From positions 248,001 through 312,000 of the forward strand of contig NZ_JABBXB010000003.1 of the NCBI RefSeq assembly GCF_013387485.1: a stretch of DNA of 64,000 nucleotides, in the 5' to 3' direction. Below the pieces are notes generated by a model. It saw only the letters and a list, made by a program, of their open reading frames with translations, was not told the origin of the DNA and made no database searches. This document shows positions 1 through 8,992 of the stretch, in pieces. Numbering within the stretch: position 1 is the stretch's first letter; the number at the start of each line of letters is the position of its first letter. The stretch is from Stenotrophomonas sp. SAM-B. Lineage in GTDB: Bacteria; Pseudomonadota; Gammaproteobacteria; Xanthomonadales; Xanthomonadaceae. A program made the position numbers and the translations under genes.

Positions 1-1079
1 TGCTGAAGGCGGTGATCGCGGTGGCACGACGCTACAGGCGCCACCCCATCCGCGAGTACCTCACTGCGCTGGAGTGGGATGGCGTGCCTCGCGTTGAGCG
101 GATGCTCACGGTCATGTTCGGCGCGCCGGACAATGCATATAGCCGGCGCGCAGCGCAGTGCTTCATGGCGAGTGCCGTGGCGCGCTTGCTCTGGGTAGAT
201 CCGAAGCAGCCGTTTGTCGGCGCGCAGGTTGACTTCATGCTGGTGCTCGAAGGCGAGCAGGGCAAGCAGAAGTCCAGCGGCCTGCGCGCAATCTTCGGGA
301 GCCAGTGGTTCGTCGAGACCAGCGAGTCACCTAGCGGCAAGGACTTCTACCAGGTGATCCAAGGTGCCTGGGGCGTAGAGATCGGCGAGATGGACTCCTT
401 CTCCAAGGCGGACGTGACCAGCGTAAAGACCGCCATCACCAGGCGCGTCGACAAGTTCAGAGCGCCGTACGACCGCGTTCCTCGCTCGTACAGGCGTGAG
501 TGCGTACTCACCGGCACGACCAATGAGCATCAGTATCTGCGCGATCCGACGGGTGGCCGGCGCTTCCTGCCGGTCAGGACGGAAGGGCAGGTGCGCATCG
601 ATCTGATCACCGAACAGCGCGATCAGTTGTGGGCTGAGGCCGTCCAGCTGTTCGAGGGTGGCTTCGACTTCTGGGTACTGCCCGAGGACGCCAAGGAAGA
701 GCAGGCCGCGCGGTACGTCGGCGACAGCTGGGAGGGCAGGGTGGAGGCGTGGGTGGAGATGCGAGCCGACACGTCCAAGTATCCGACACGCCTGCAAATG
801 GCTACGAGGCTCGGCTGGGCGACCACCGATGACCTGTTGACCTTCGCTATAGGGCTGGATGCCGGCAAGCACGGGAGGCCGGAACAGATGCGTGTGGCAG
901 CAATCATGAAAACGCTGGGGTGGGAGAGCGCGAGGCGGCGCTGGCCCGAGGGTGGTCGCGAGCCCCGCTGGTTTCGGGTTGGTGAATCTGTCGATGACTG
1001 GATGGCGAGCGCCAGCCAAGGCAAGGCGAGCGGCAGCCAGGGCAAGCATGCGGAGGTGGGTGATGGCCCTGACTTCTGA
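1..1079 (+). CDS. VapE-family phage replication ATPase (primase/helicase-like), 5' partial
   Basis: The reading frame is already open at the first bases, so the gene starts before the window and only the C-terminal part (about 358 codons) is seen. It contains a P-loop, GEQGKQKSSG, about 80 residues into the visible part, followed by an acidic segment (VEIGEMDSF) and a stretch with arginine-rich turns (GTTNEHQYLRDPTGGRRFLP). These are hallmarks of the virulence-associated E (VapE) family, AAA+-like helicases often fused to a primase domain in temperate phages. Expected role: phage or satellite DNA replication. Its position just before the terminase genes is usual in lambda-like prophages of xanthomonads. 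The family call is strong; the exact biochemical role is inferred. Confidence 0.85.
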   Translation, partial: LKAVIAVARRYRRHPIREYLTALEWDGVPRVERMLTVMFGAPDNAYSRRAAQCFMASAVARLLWVDPKQPFVGAQVDFMLVLEGEQGKQKSSGLRAIFGSQWFVETSESPSGKDFYQVIQGAWGVEIGEMDSFSKADVTSVKTAITRRVDKFRAPYDRVPRSYRRECVLTGTTNEHQYLRDPTGGRRFLPVRTEGQVRIDLITEQRDQLWAEAVQLFEGGFDFWVLPEDAKEEQAARYVGDSWEGRVEAWVEMRADTSKYPTRLQMATRLGWATTDDLLTFAIGLDAGKHGRPEQMRVAAIMKTLGWESARRRWPEGGREPRWFRVGESVDDWMASASQGKASGSQGKHAEVGDGPDF

Positions 1080-1496
1080 CCAGACCTCGGCAGGATCGTC
1101 CGGACCTGTCCTAACCATTGACCAGACCTTGACCCTTGCAACGCAAGGCCGTCCCGACCGTCCAGACCTTTTCGCGCGCGTGTACATGGAAGACCACCCC
1201 ATCAAACCAATCTCAAAACCTCTCAACAGGCATGGACAGTCTGGACATTTAGGACAACTCAACAGCCCCAAGGGTTTGCGCTGTCCAGACCTTGCCTCGA
1301 TGGTCGGGACGGTAAGGACGGGCGGGATGTTCCACGCGAATCCAACGACGGGCGCGGCGGCCGGCCGCCCGTCCCATCGGCAGGCCCCCTCGGCGCGGGT
1401 CCTCCTGGCCCGTGGGAATTGCGGGCCACCAAGCGCGCGATGCTCGAACGTGTTTCTGGTTCTGAGTTTGGTTCCGATGGAACTAGGGGGTTCCGC
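1080..1496. repeat. 417-bp gene-free stretch with repeated CCAGACCT words
   Basis: No convincing gene lies between the VapE stop and the small terminase start. The stretch holds four direct copies of CCAGACCT(T) at 1080-1087, 1122-1130, 1162-1170 and 1285-1293. There is an inverted copy (GTCTGGACA) at 1239-1247 and a relative, GTCCGGACC, near 1099-1107. Such spaced words next to a replication gene and a packaging gene could be iterons, operator sites or a packaging (cos/pac) recognition region. The sequence alone does not decide. Confidence 0.5.
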
Positions 1497-2066
1497 ATGA
1501 GTTCCGAAATGGACCTGATGACCGTTGCCCAGTACGCAGAGCACCGCGGGGTCAGCGATTCGTACATCCGCCGCATGCGTCGCGAGGGCAAGTTGGTCTG
1601 CGACGGCAAGGCGATCCGCGTCCAGGCCAGCGACAACCTGCTGAATGACGTGACGCACCCGCTGCGCGGCGGCGATCGCACGCCTGGCGCGGAAAGCCCG
1701 GCTGCCGCCACTGCTGGCGTTCTCTCCCCCTCCGGCGGGCCGAGTGTGCAGGAGGCGCATCGCCGCGAACGGCTGGCGCGGGCGCGTATGGCAGAGCTGG
1801 AGCTGGGGGAGCAACTCAACGAGCTGACGCGGACGAAGGGCGTGGAGCGCGCTGTGTTCACCCTGGTGCGCCAGGCGCTTAACAGCATGATGAACCTGCC
1901 GAGCAGGCTGCGATCGCAGCTGGCCGCAGAAAGCGAGCCGCGCAAGGTAGAGGCGATGCTGGAGGATGAGATTCGCAAGATCGCCGAGAAGATGCAGAAG
2001 GACGCCCAGGCACTGTTTACCGGTGCCCCTGCTGAGCCTGCTCCGCTGCAGCAGGCCGCCGAATGA
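1497..2066 (+). CDS. phage terminase small subunit-like protein
   Basis: A 189-aa protein beginning at an ATG preceded by AGGGGG six bases upstream; a longer frame back to 1419 exists but lacks a ribosome site. The N-terminus (residues 5-45) looks like an excisionase/MerR-type helix-turn-helix (AQYAEHRGVSDSYIRRMRREG), the middle is A/P-rich, and the C-terminal half is a charged helical segment. This fits DNA-recognition subunits of phage terminases (Nu1-like), which bind the packaging site and recruit the large subunit. The next gene, the large terminase, overlaps its stop codon (ATGA), which supports the assignment. The family call rests mainly on position and HTH plus coiled-coil layout. 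Confidence 0.7.
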   Translation: MSSEMDLMTVAQYAEHRGVSDSYIRRMRREGKLVCDGKAIRVQASDNLLNDVTHPLRGGDRTPGAESPAAATAGVLSPSGGPSVQEAHRRERLARARMAELELGEQLNELTRTKGVERAVFTLVRQALNSMMNLPSRLRSQLAAESEPRKVEAMLEDEIRKIAEKMQKDAQALFTGAPAEPAPLQQAAE

Positions 2067-4150
2067 GCCTCGACCTGATTGCGCATGATGTGGTGCTCGC
2101 AGATCCGCAGAGGGTCGTTTGTTCCGCTTGGGAGAAAGCCTGGACGTTGCCGCCACGGCAGACGGTCAGCGAGTGGGCCGATGCAAATCGAATCATCGCC
2201 AAGGGCGCGGGTGCCGAGCCCGGTGAGTGGCGTACGGCTAGAAACCCGATCCTCCGCGAGATCATGGATTGCCTAAGCGACCATTCGCCGATCCGAATCG
2301 TCGACTTCATGAAGTCAGCCCAGATCGGTGCCACCGAGATCGGCATCAACTGGACCGGGTACGTGGTTGATCGCGGCTCAGATTCGATGATTGTGGCGCA
2401 GCCGGTAAAGGACCTCGCCCGCAGCTGGGTGCTGTCGAAGTTCGATCCGGCGGTGCTAGAAATGCCCGAGCTGCGCGCCAAGTTCGCTACAGACAACACG
2501 CTGGAGAAGCACTTCCCCGGTGGCACGCTGTGGGCAATCTGGGCCAACTCCAGCAACCAGCTGCGCCAGCGCACCGCTCGCTACATCTTCATGGATGAGG
2601 TGGACGAATACCCGAAGGACCTGGGCGGTCAGGGGCCGGCCGACCAGCAGCTGGAGGCGCGCGCCAGCTCCTACGGCGACCGGGGCAAGGTCTATCGCGC
2701 CTGCACCCCAACGATCGCAGGCGCCAGCGCCATTGAGGCCGGCTACCAGGCAGGGGACATGTGCGTCTACGTGGTTCAGTGTCCCGAATGTGGCGGTGAG
2801 CAGACGCTCGACGTGGAGCGTCTGCAGCCGGATGGGACGTTTGCCTGCGAGGTGAGCGGCTGCGTGATCCACGAGCACCACAAGGACACGATGCTGGCTG
2901 AGCGGGGTTTCGGCGGGACCGCGTACTGGAAGCCGACCAATCCGGCGGCCGACCCCTATCACCGCAGCTTCCACGCATGGGCCGCTTATGCGCCCTTGGG
3001 TCTGGGGCCGTCATGGAAGGATCTGGCTGACGCGAAGGCAGAGGCCGATCGCGATCCGAACAAGATGGCTGGCTTCTACAACCTCAAGCTGGGTCTCCCC
3101 TTCGAAGGCGAGCGGCAGCAGCAGGATTCTGAGGAGGTCGCGAAGCTGGCCGAGCCGGGTGTGCACAGGGGCATCGTTCCGCCTGGTGGATTGGTGCTCA
3201 CGGCAGGCGTCGATTTCCAGCACGACCGCGCTGAGGTCCAGGTGATCGCTACCGGTCGCGGGCAGCGACGCTGGATTGTGGACTACGCGGTAATCGACCT
3301 GGATCCAACGATCCTGGAAACGTATGACGCGCTGGATGGGTACCTGAAGGGAACGTGGCGCACAGCGAAAGGAATTGAGATGGGCATTTCTGCGGCAGCG
3401 CTGGACGGCGGCAACTGGACCGAGACCGTGGCGCAGTTCGTCAAGAAGGCGGTGGGCAACTCTGGCTCCAACCGAATGATCGAGACTCCGCTTGGCTTCA
3501 TCAAGCAGGCTGTCTACTTGGTGCGTGGTCGTGCGGAGAAGAAATCGGACCGTGCCGTCTACCGCCCGGCCAAAACCGAGGTCAACCACCGTGAAAAGAC
3601 AGTGGCCCGCAGCATTGGTGTGTGGGGTGTCGGCACGTCCGTGCTCAAGCACATGGTCTACGGCTGGCTGACGGCCGCGCTGGGTGCAAAGGATGAGGCT
3701 GAGCGGGAGGGTGCAGACGAAAACCTCTCAGTGCGTATGCTGCGCTTCCCTGGTGGACGTGGCGATGAAGTGCACGATCCGCTTAACCCCGATCCGGGTG
3801 CGTTGCCGGCCCGCTACTTCAAGGGCTTGACGGTGGAGTACTTCGATCAGGACGCGGGTGCATGGATCAAGCCGAAGGGAGCAAGGAACGAAGAGCTGGA
3901 CACCGTCGTCTATGCCATCTGGGCTTCGCTCGCCCCCGCGGTAAAAGCGGACGTCATTCGCGACTCGCAATGGGCTGCGCTTGAGGAGCAGTATCACCCT
4001 GTGTCACATGGGCTGTTTGACCAGCCTTCGGATTTCCGTGAAACATCGGCGGTTGCGCCTGCGCCCGTTGTACCGGCCAAGCCAATGCATGCGCCAGTGG
4101 TATCGCCTCGATCTGCAGGCATCGCAGCACGCGATGGATGGGGATTCTAA
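2063..4150 (+). CDS. phage terminase large subunit, GpA family
   Basis: A 695-aa DNA-packaging motor and nuclease. Residues 22-60 carry the GpA-type entry (WTLPPRQTVSEWADANR). An ATPase P-loop variant lies at residues 84-91 (KSAQIGAT) and a Walker B at 174-179 (YIFMDE) followed by VDEYP. A zinc-knuckle region follows around residue 237 (CPECGGE) with further cysteines near 260-265. The C-terminal half contains the nuclease domain with acidic motifs (TAGVDFQHDR). Length matches lambda gpA-type terminases (about 640-700 aa). It overlaps the small subunit by four bases and is followed at once by the Mor-like gene (TAATG). It acts at the portal vertex of the prohead. Confidence 0.95.
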   Translation: MSLDLIAHDVVLADPQRVVCSAWEKAWTLPPRQTVSEWADANRIIAKGAGAEPGEWRTARNPILREIMDCLSDHSPIRIVDFMKSAQIGATEIGINWTGYVVDRGSDSMIVAQPVKDLARSWVLSKFDPAVLEMPELRAKFATDNTLEKHFPGGTLWAIWANSSNQLRQRTARYIFMDEVDEYPKDLGGQGPADQQLEARASSYGDRGKVYRACTPTIAGASAIEAGYQAGDMCVYVVQCPECGGEQTLDVERLQPDGTFACEVSGCVIHEHHKDTMLAERGFGGTAYWKPTNPAADPYHRSFHAWAAYAPLGLGPSWKDLADAKAEADRDPNKMAGFYNLKLGLPFEGERQQQDSEEVAKLAEPGVHRGIVPPGGLVLTAGVDFQHDRAEVQVIATGRGQRRWIVDYAVIDLDPTILETYDALDGYLKGTWRTAKGIEMGISAAALDGGNWTETVAQFVKKAVGNSGSNRMIETPLGFIKQAVYLVRGRAEKKSDRAVYRPAKTEVNHREKTVARSIGVWGVGTSVLKHMVYGWLTAALGAKDEAEREGADENLSVRMLRFPGGRGDEVHDPLNPDPGALPARYFKGLTVEYFDQDAGAWIKPKGARNEELDTVVYAIWASLAPAVKADVIRDSQWAALEEQYHPVSHGLFDQPSDFRETSAVAPAPVVPAKPMHAPVVSPRSAGIAARDGWGF

Positions 4151-4449
4151 TGGCCCGTCGTAAGGAGGCTGAAGATCAATTGCGGGACCGCATTCTGATC
4201 AAAATGCGCGAAGACATCGGCATCAGCGAGGCTATGGCACAACCTTTCGTTGAGTCAGTCATGCGATGTTTCGCAGGGGAGAGACTCTATTTCCCTGCTA
4301 TGTCGCGAGCGTATCCGGTCGAAGAAATTCGAATGCTCTTGGAGCGCGGGACTACAGCCAGCGCTGTATGTCTAAAGTTCGACCTGTCCCGACGGCAGTT
4401 GAACAGACTCTTCCCTGGTGGAATTCCCAGGGCAAGGGGCGGCGCCTGA
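4150..4449 (+). CDS. Mor-like transcription activator family protein
   Basis: A 99-aa protein whose ATG overlaps the terminase stop (TAATG); an in-frame ATG at 4138 is possible but sits inside the terminase gene. The pattern of acidic N-terminal helices (dimerisation-like), the phrase GERLYFP, and a C-terminal recognition helix region (TTASAVCLKFDLSRRQLNRLF) matches the Mu Mor/C activator family. Mor/C proteins activate middle or late phage promoters. Here it sits inside a lambda-like packaging module, so it may control late transcription or simply have been captured. The family call is good; its regulatory target is unknown. Confidence 0.7.
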   Translation: MARRKEAEDQLRDRILIKMREDIGISEAMAQPFVESVMRCFAGERLYFPAMSRAYPVEEIRMLLERGTTASAVCLKFDLSRRQLNRLFPGGIPRARGGA

Positions 4450-4461
4450 CAAGGCGCCGCC
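4438..4461. terminator. hairpin between convergent genes
   Basis: A perfect 10-bp stem (GGCGGCGCCT / AGGCGCCGCC) with loop GACA overlaps the 3' end of the Mor-like gene and precedes the 3' end of the oppositely oriented small gene at 4474. Only a short T run follows on the plus strand. It probably works as a bidirectional terminator or mRNA-end stabiliser. Confidence 0.55.
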
Positions 4462-4473
4462 AGCTTTCCAGCA

Positions 4474-4713
4474 TCAGTCCGGCTTGGATCGGTCCAGTCT
4501 GACCATCGCGGGGTCGAGCTTCATGAGCTTGCCCTCCGCATCTTCTACGAGCGCGTAGGTGACCGCGAAATAGTTGTTGCCTTCATCGGTGATCGTGTCA
4601 TTGACAAGGCCGTGGAAGATACCCGGATGGTCCTTGTATGCATACTGATACTGGCAAACGATAGGCGTCTTTCCCAGCACAGCTGATTCAAGCGTTTTTA
4701 CGTCATTGGTCAT
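4474..4713 (-). CDS. small hypothetical protein, antisense to the late operon
   Basis: A 79-aa acidic protein on the minus strand, against the direction of all surrounding phage genes. It starts at an ATG with a strong ribosome site (AAAAGGAA, about 7 bases upstream). The sequence (QYQYAYKDHPGIFHGLVND, then ITDEGNNYFAVTYALVEDAEGK) suggests a small beta-rich fold. I recognise no family. Its isolated orientation and private hairpin terminator make it look like a lysogenically expressed 'moron'. Confidence 0.65.
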   Translation of the reverse strand: MTNDVKTLESAVLGKTPIVCQYQYAYKDHPGIFHGLVNDTITDEGNNYFAVTYALVEDAEGKLMKLDPAMVRLDRSKPD

Positions 4714-4891
4714 TTGGAATTCCTTTTTCGGGATGCGCAGATTTATTGCTGAGGTCTGCGTAGGGAGTTTGACAGCTTAAGCAAAAGCTGGCGCGCGTGA
4801 GATGGCAAGTCATTGAACGTTAAGCGCTTTCTGCGGCTTGCTAGCCCGGTTTTGGCGTTACTTGGCGCGCGCACCTCTTCAAAATATGTGC

Positions 4892-5113
4892 ATGACAACT
4901 GCACAGCAAATGCTCGGACACTACGCACAGGCGGAGATCGCCGTGCTGAAGGGGCAGAGCGTTCGCTTCGGCGAGCGGCAGCTGACGCACGCTGACCTGG
5001 CTGAAATTCGAAAAGGCCGCGCTGAGTGGCAAGCGGTTGTTGACCGTGAGGCAAACGGGGGCCGTCGCCGTCGGGCGGGTTGGGCTACTGCGGACTTCGG
5101 CGGTTCCACCTGA
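4892..5113 (+). CDS. gpW-like head-tail joining/completion protein
   Basis: A small protein (73 aa from ATG 4892; an ATG at 4886 is also possible) with the sequence pattern of lambda gpW: an N-terminal helix (MTTAQQMLGHYAQAEIAVLKGQ), a short beta hairpin (VRFGERQLTHADL) and a C-terminal helix (AEIRKGRAEWQAVV). gpW-like proteins plug the portal after DNA packaging and form the tail-attachment site. It lies directly before the portal gene, as in lambda, and its TGA overlaps the portal ATG (TGATG). No clear Shine-Dalgarno is seen, so the exact start is uncertain. The 4714-4891 leader shows no other gene. Confidence 0.75.
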   Translation: MTTAQQMLGHYAQAEIAVLKGQSVRFGERQLTHADLAEIRKGRAEWQAVVDREANGGRRRRAGWATADFGGST

Positions 5114-6663
5114 TGGCATCCGCATCGATCGCCCGTCAACGCTTGCTGACCACCACCGCTGCAGATCGCGCAGATCACGCAGATCGCGCAGTACGCGCCC
5201 CGGCGGCGGTCCCCGTTGAAGCCCGTGCCCACGAGGTGACCCGCCCGTCGCGCAGCCGGAAGCTCGCCCGTGACTGGGGCAGCGGCGGCGCTATCGCTGG
5301 CATGGACGCCCGCCAGCTGAGGGATCAAGCGCGGCACCTCGAGCGTGATCTGGATCTGGCGGACAACGCCCTGAACGTTCTGGTACAGAACACGGTCGGC
5401 TCTGGCATTGATGTTCTGGCTTCCCCGCGCTTGCCGGGCCAAGCGATCAACCGCGACCTGGCACTGCAGCTCGATGATCTGTGGGACGAATGGTGGGACC
5501 GTCCGGAGGTCACTCAGACGCACGACTACGGCGCATGTCAGCAGCTGCTGGCACGGAGCTGGTTTCGCGATGGCGATGTGTTCTATCAGGACCTGATCGG
5601 CTTCGTGCCGGGATTGGCACATGGCAGTGGCGTCCCCTACAGCATCGAGATGCTGGAGGCGGATCTGGTGCCTCTTGAGTTCAGCGACCCCTCCCGAAAC
5701 ATCCTGCAGGGCGTCGAGAGAAACGCCTGGGGCCGCCCTGTCGCATTCCATGTCTACAAGCAGCACCCGGGTGATCCCTCCGGTAACCGGCTTGAGACGA
5801 AGCGGGTCTCTGCTGACTTCATGCATTGCATCGCCAACCTGAGCCGGCTGCACCAGGTACGCGGACTCAGCGTGTTCGCCAGTTCCATGTCCCGCTTCGA
5901 GGATGTGAAGGACTACGAAGAGTCGGAGCGGATTGCGGCCAAGGTTGCTGCCTCGATGACCTTCCAGATCAAGAAGGGCGAGGGCAGCATGTTCGGCGGC
6001 GCTGACGGGCTTGGTGGTCGTGTGCTGATGCAGGACGGTGCTCCGGTTCGCGAACTCCGCATGGCACCTGGCGCGATCTTTGACGATCTGCTGCCGGGCG
6101 AGTCGATTGAGAGCCTCAGTTCCGATCGGCCCAACCCGAATGCCGCGACCTGGCGCAAAGAGCAGTTGCGCGCCGCCGCCGGCGGTATCGGTGTGAGCTA
6201 TTCCAGCCTCTCGCTGGACTACAACGGCACGTACTCGGCTCAGCGACAGGAGCTGGTGGAGAAGTGGGGCAGCTACCTGATGCTCGCCGAGCGTTTCATC
6301 GCGATGAGCATTCGCCCACAGCGGCAGCGCTTCATTGAAGCGTGCGTACTGGCAGGCAAGGTCAAGTTGCCGCGTGGCTGGACGCTGCGCCACTTGGCCG
6401 CGTCCACCTACGTGCGGCCTGTCATGCCGTGGATCGATCCGCTGAAAGAAGCCTATGCCAAGGGTGAGGCCGAGGACCGGGGCTGGGTCAGCCCGCAGCA
6501 GAACATCCTGCAGTACGGAAACAACCCGATCGACGTGCTGCGCCAGCGAGAAGACTGGCAGCAGCAGGCCGCCGAAATCGCGCCGACGGCGCCCAATACC
6601 AGCGCAGAGGCCCGGGCACAGGTGCTCGGCTCGCTGACGCGCGATCTTTCCAGGAGCGAATGA
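5113..6663 (+). CDS. phage portal protein, lambda GpB family
   Basis: A 516-aa portal subunit, the ring through which DNA enters the head. The ATG at 5113 overlaps the upstream stop; the frame extends to 5080 but without support. Typical lambda-family phrases are an early R-D-W-rich segment (RKLARDWGSGG), the NALNVLVQNTVGSGI region, LARSWFRDGDVFYQ, and a late ISYSSLSLDYNGTYSAQRQ-like segment. The length is normal for this family. It overlaps the following protease-capsid gene (ATGA), consistent with head-gene coupling. Confidence 0.93.
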   Translation: MASASIARQRLLTTTAADRADHADRAVRAPAAVPVEARAHEVTRPSRSRKLARDWGSGGAIAGMDARQLRDQARHLERDLDLADNALNVLVQNTVGSGIDVLASPRLPGQAINRDLALQLDDLWDEWWDRPEVTQTHDYGACQQLLARSWFRDGDVFYQDLIGFVPGLAHGSGVPYSIEMLEADLVPLEFSDPSRNILQGVERNAWGRPVAFHVYKQHPGDPSGNRLETKRVSADFMHCIANLSRLHQVRGLSVFASSMSRFEDVKDYEESERIAAKVAASMTFQIKKGEGSMFGGADGLGGRVLMQDGAPVRELRMAPGAIFDDLLPGESIESLSSDRPNPNAATWRKEQLRAAAGGIGVSYSSLSLDYNGTYSAQRQELVEKWGSYLMLAERFIAMSIRPQRQRFIEACVLAGKVKLPRGWTLRHLAASTYVRPVMPWIDPLKEAYAKGEAEDRGWVSPQQNILQYGNNPIDVLRQREDWQQQAAEIAPTAPNTSAEARAQVLGSLTRDLSRSE

Positions 6664-8915
6664 CCATGCGTGGAGTGAGCCTGTTGGCAAGCACCATCAA
6701 CCTTTCCATCACCGCCGACGCTGGCCCGGACTGCCAACTGGGGCCGTGCCTCTTCCAGGTGCACGCCGAGGCTGACACTGCCGAAGTCATGATCTATGGC
6801 GCCATCGGCGGGTACCTCTTCGAGGAATCGGTGTCCGCGCTGGATCTGGTGGAGCGCATCGGGCAGATCACCGCCTCGACCATTCACGTCCGCCTGAACA
6901 GCGTGGGTGGCGTCGTCACCGACGGTATGGCGATCTACAACGCCCTGAAGTCCCATCCGGCCCGCACCGTGGTGACTGTTGAGGGGCAGGCCGCCTCCAT
7001 CGCGTCGCTGATCCTTCAGGCGGGCGATGAGCGCCGTGTCTTCGCCAGCTCGCTGGTCATGGTGCATGGGCCGCGCACCGTCGCGGCTGGCACTGCCACG
7101 ACCTTCCGTCAGAACGCTGAGGCGTTGGACGCCCATGCGGCAGCGATGCTTGAGGCATATGCCTCTCGTTCGGGCCGCCGTGAGGACATGGAACGGCTGC
7201 TCACCGATGACGCCGATCACTGGTACTCGGGTCCGCAGGCGATCGAGGCCGGCCTGGCCGACGTGGTGGTAGATGCCGATCCTGGTGCCAGCGCCCGCTG
7301 GCAGGCCGCCTCGGCAGTCGCCGTTACCGGCTATCTCCAAGCAATCGAGGGGGCTGGTGCGCCGGTGACCGCCCAGCTGCGTCGCCACATCGTTGCCAGC
7401 CTCTCCCCGCAAACCTTCGCCTCACTCCCTGAGGTAAGCCAGTCGGCCGTGATCGGCCATATCGAGGATCCCACCATGAAACAGCAGTACGCCACCATCC
7501 TCGCCAGTGCCGGTCTCGCGACCGCCGCAGCGGCGGGCAATACCGCAACTCCGGCCGTAGCTCCCCCAGCTCCCGCAGCTCCGGCGCCGGCGCCCGTCAC
7601 TGCCGCTGCTCCCGCGGCAGATCCGGTAGCGGCGGCGATGCTCGCGCTGCGGACGCGTAACACCGAGATTCAGGCGATTGCGCAGACACACATGGGCATC
7701 CCGGCCGTGGCTGAGTACGTCAATGGAATCATCGCCGCGGCAGACATCAGTGTGACCGCCGACAACGCCGGCCGTCACATCCTGGCGCTGCTGGGCTCCA
7801 ACGGCCGGCCCCTCAACGGCAATGCTGGAATCGTTCCGGGCGGTGATCAGCGCGACCTGACCCGTGCCGCCATGGCGAACGCCATCGAGGCCCGCGCCGG
7901 CCTGGTGCAGGCCACCGATGGCAATCCGTTCCGTGGCATGACCATGGGCGAAATCGCGCGTGCATGCGTCCAGGCCACCGGAACGAACGTGAACGGCATG
8001 GACCGCATGCAGATCGTGGGCATGGCTTTCACGCACAGCACCTCGGACTTCCCGGCACTGCTGGGCGACGCCTCGCGCCGCGCTGTGGCGCAGGGCTACC
8101 AGGAGGCGGAGGAGAACTTCGACCAGTTCACCCGCGCGGTGAACGTGCCGGACTTCAAGCCGACCAATCTGGTGGGTCTGGGTGCGTTCTCGGATCTGGA
8201 CATCGTGCCGGAGGGCAGCGCGTACAAGCAGGGCACCTTCAGCGAACAGTCGCAGGCGATGAAGATCGTCACCTACGGCAAGCTGTTCACCATCACCCGC
8301 CAGGCCATCATCAACGACGACCTGGGCATCTTCAGCGATGTGCCGCGCAAGATGGGCCAAGCTGCCCGCCGGACGCTGGCGAAGGCCGTCTTCGACCTGA
8401 TCAACAGCAACCCCCGCTTGGCCGACGGCAAGCTGCTTTTCAGCGCGGATCACGGCAACGTGCTGCCTGCCGCGCTGATCAGCACGGAAAGTGTCGGTGC
8501 CATGCAGGCCGCAATGCGTCTGCAGAAGGATAAAGACGACAATCTGATCCAGGTTCCGATGAAGGGCCTGCTGACGCCGGTGGCGCTGAATCTGCGTGCC
8601 CGCGCCGTGCGTGACTCCGAGTACGCCGTTGGTGCCGGTGTCGGTGAGAAGGAGCCGAACACCGTGCGCAACACCTTCGAGGTGTGGGACCACGGCCGCC
8701 TGGACCAGAAGGATCCCAAGGCGTGGTACGGCCTGGCAAACCCCGCGTTCGTTGACGGCATCGTCGTCGGCTATTTGGACGGAAATCAAGCCCCGTACCT
8801 GGAGCAGGAGCAAGGCTTCACGGTTGATGGCGTGGCCTGGAAGGTCCGCCTGGACGCTGCGCCGGCGATCGCCGACTACCGCGGCATCTACAAGAACCCG
8901 GGCAATCCGACCTGA
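6660..8915 (+). CDS. ClpP-like prohead protease fused to major capsid protein
   Basis: A 751-aa fusion. Residues 40-215 form a ClpP-type head-maturation protease: candidate nucleophile Ser113 in GQAASIASL, His136 in MVHGP, and the RLNSVGG turn at 78-84. Residues about 290-322 are an Ala/Pro-rich linker. Residues about 330-751 form a major capsid protein of the Mu gpT-like/lambdoid kind (VYGKLFTITRQAIINDDLG-type core, then LADGKLLFSADHGN). Such protease-capsid fusions are known in related prophages. An internal in-frame ATG at 7476 has a ribosome site (GAGG at 7464-7467) and could make a separate scaffold/capsid product. It starts by overlapping the portal stop. Confidence 0.9.
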   Translation: MTMRGVSLLASTINLSITADAGPDCQLGPCLFQVHAEADTAEVMIYGAIGGYLFEESVSALDLVERIGQITASTIHVRLNSVGGVVTDGMAIYNALKSHPARTVVTVEGQAASIASLILQAGDERRVFASSLVMVHGPRTVAAGTATTFRQNAEALDAHAAAMLEAYASRSGRREDMERLLTDDADHWYSGPQAIEAGLADVVVDADPGASARWQAASAVAVTGYLQAIEGAGAPVTAQLRRHIVASLSPQTFASLPEVSQSAVIGHIEDPTMKQQYATILASAGLATAAAAGNTATPAVAPPAPAAPAPAPVTAAAPAADPVAAAMLALRTRNTEIQAIAQTHMGIPAVAEYVNGIIAAADISVTADNAGRHILALLGSNGRPLNGNAGIVPGGDQRDLTRAAMANAIEARAGLVQATDGNPFRGMTMGEIARACVQATGTNVNGMDRMQIVGMAFTHSTSDFPALLGDASRRAVAQGYQEAEENFDQFTRAVNVPDFKPTNLVGLGAFSDLDIVPEGSAYKQGTFSEQSQAMKIVTYGKLFTITRQAIINDDLGIFSDVPRKMGQAARRTLAKAVFDLINSNPRLADGKLLFSADHGNVLPAALISTESVGAMQAAMRLQKDKDDNLIQVPMKGLLTPVALNLRARAVRDSEYAVGAGVGEKEPNTVRNTFEVWDHGRLDQKDPKAWYGLANPAFVDGIVVGYLDGNQAPYLEQEQGFTVDGVAWKVRLDAAPAIADYRGIYKNPGNPT

Positions 8916-8992
8916 GCCTCCGCCACATTTGAGCGCGGCCGGGTTGCCGGTTCGCGCCCAAGCGATATCCCTTTCGATTTGAGGAAACAGTC

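Noticed and set aside
952..1500. 182-aa plus-strand frame between VapE and terminase
   Set aside because: It starts inside VapE in another frame, has no ribosome site or recognisable domain, and covers the repeat region.
327..2156. 609-aa minus-strand frame
   Set aside because: It is antisense to the VapE and terminase genes, low in recognisable motifs, and typical of spurious frames in GC-rich DNA.
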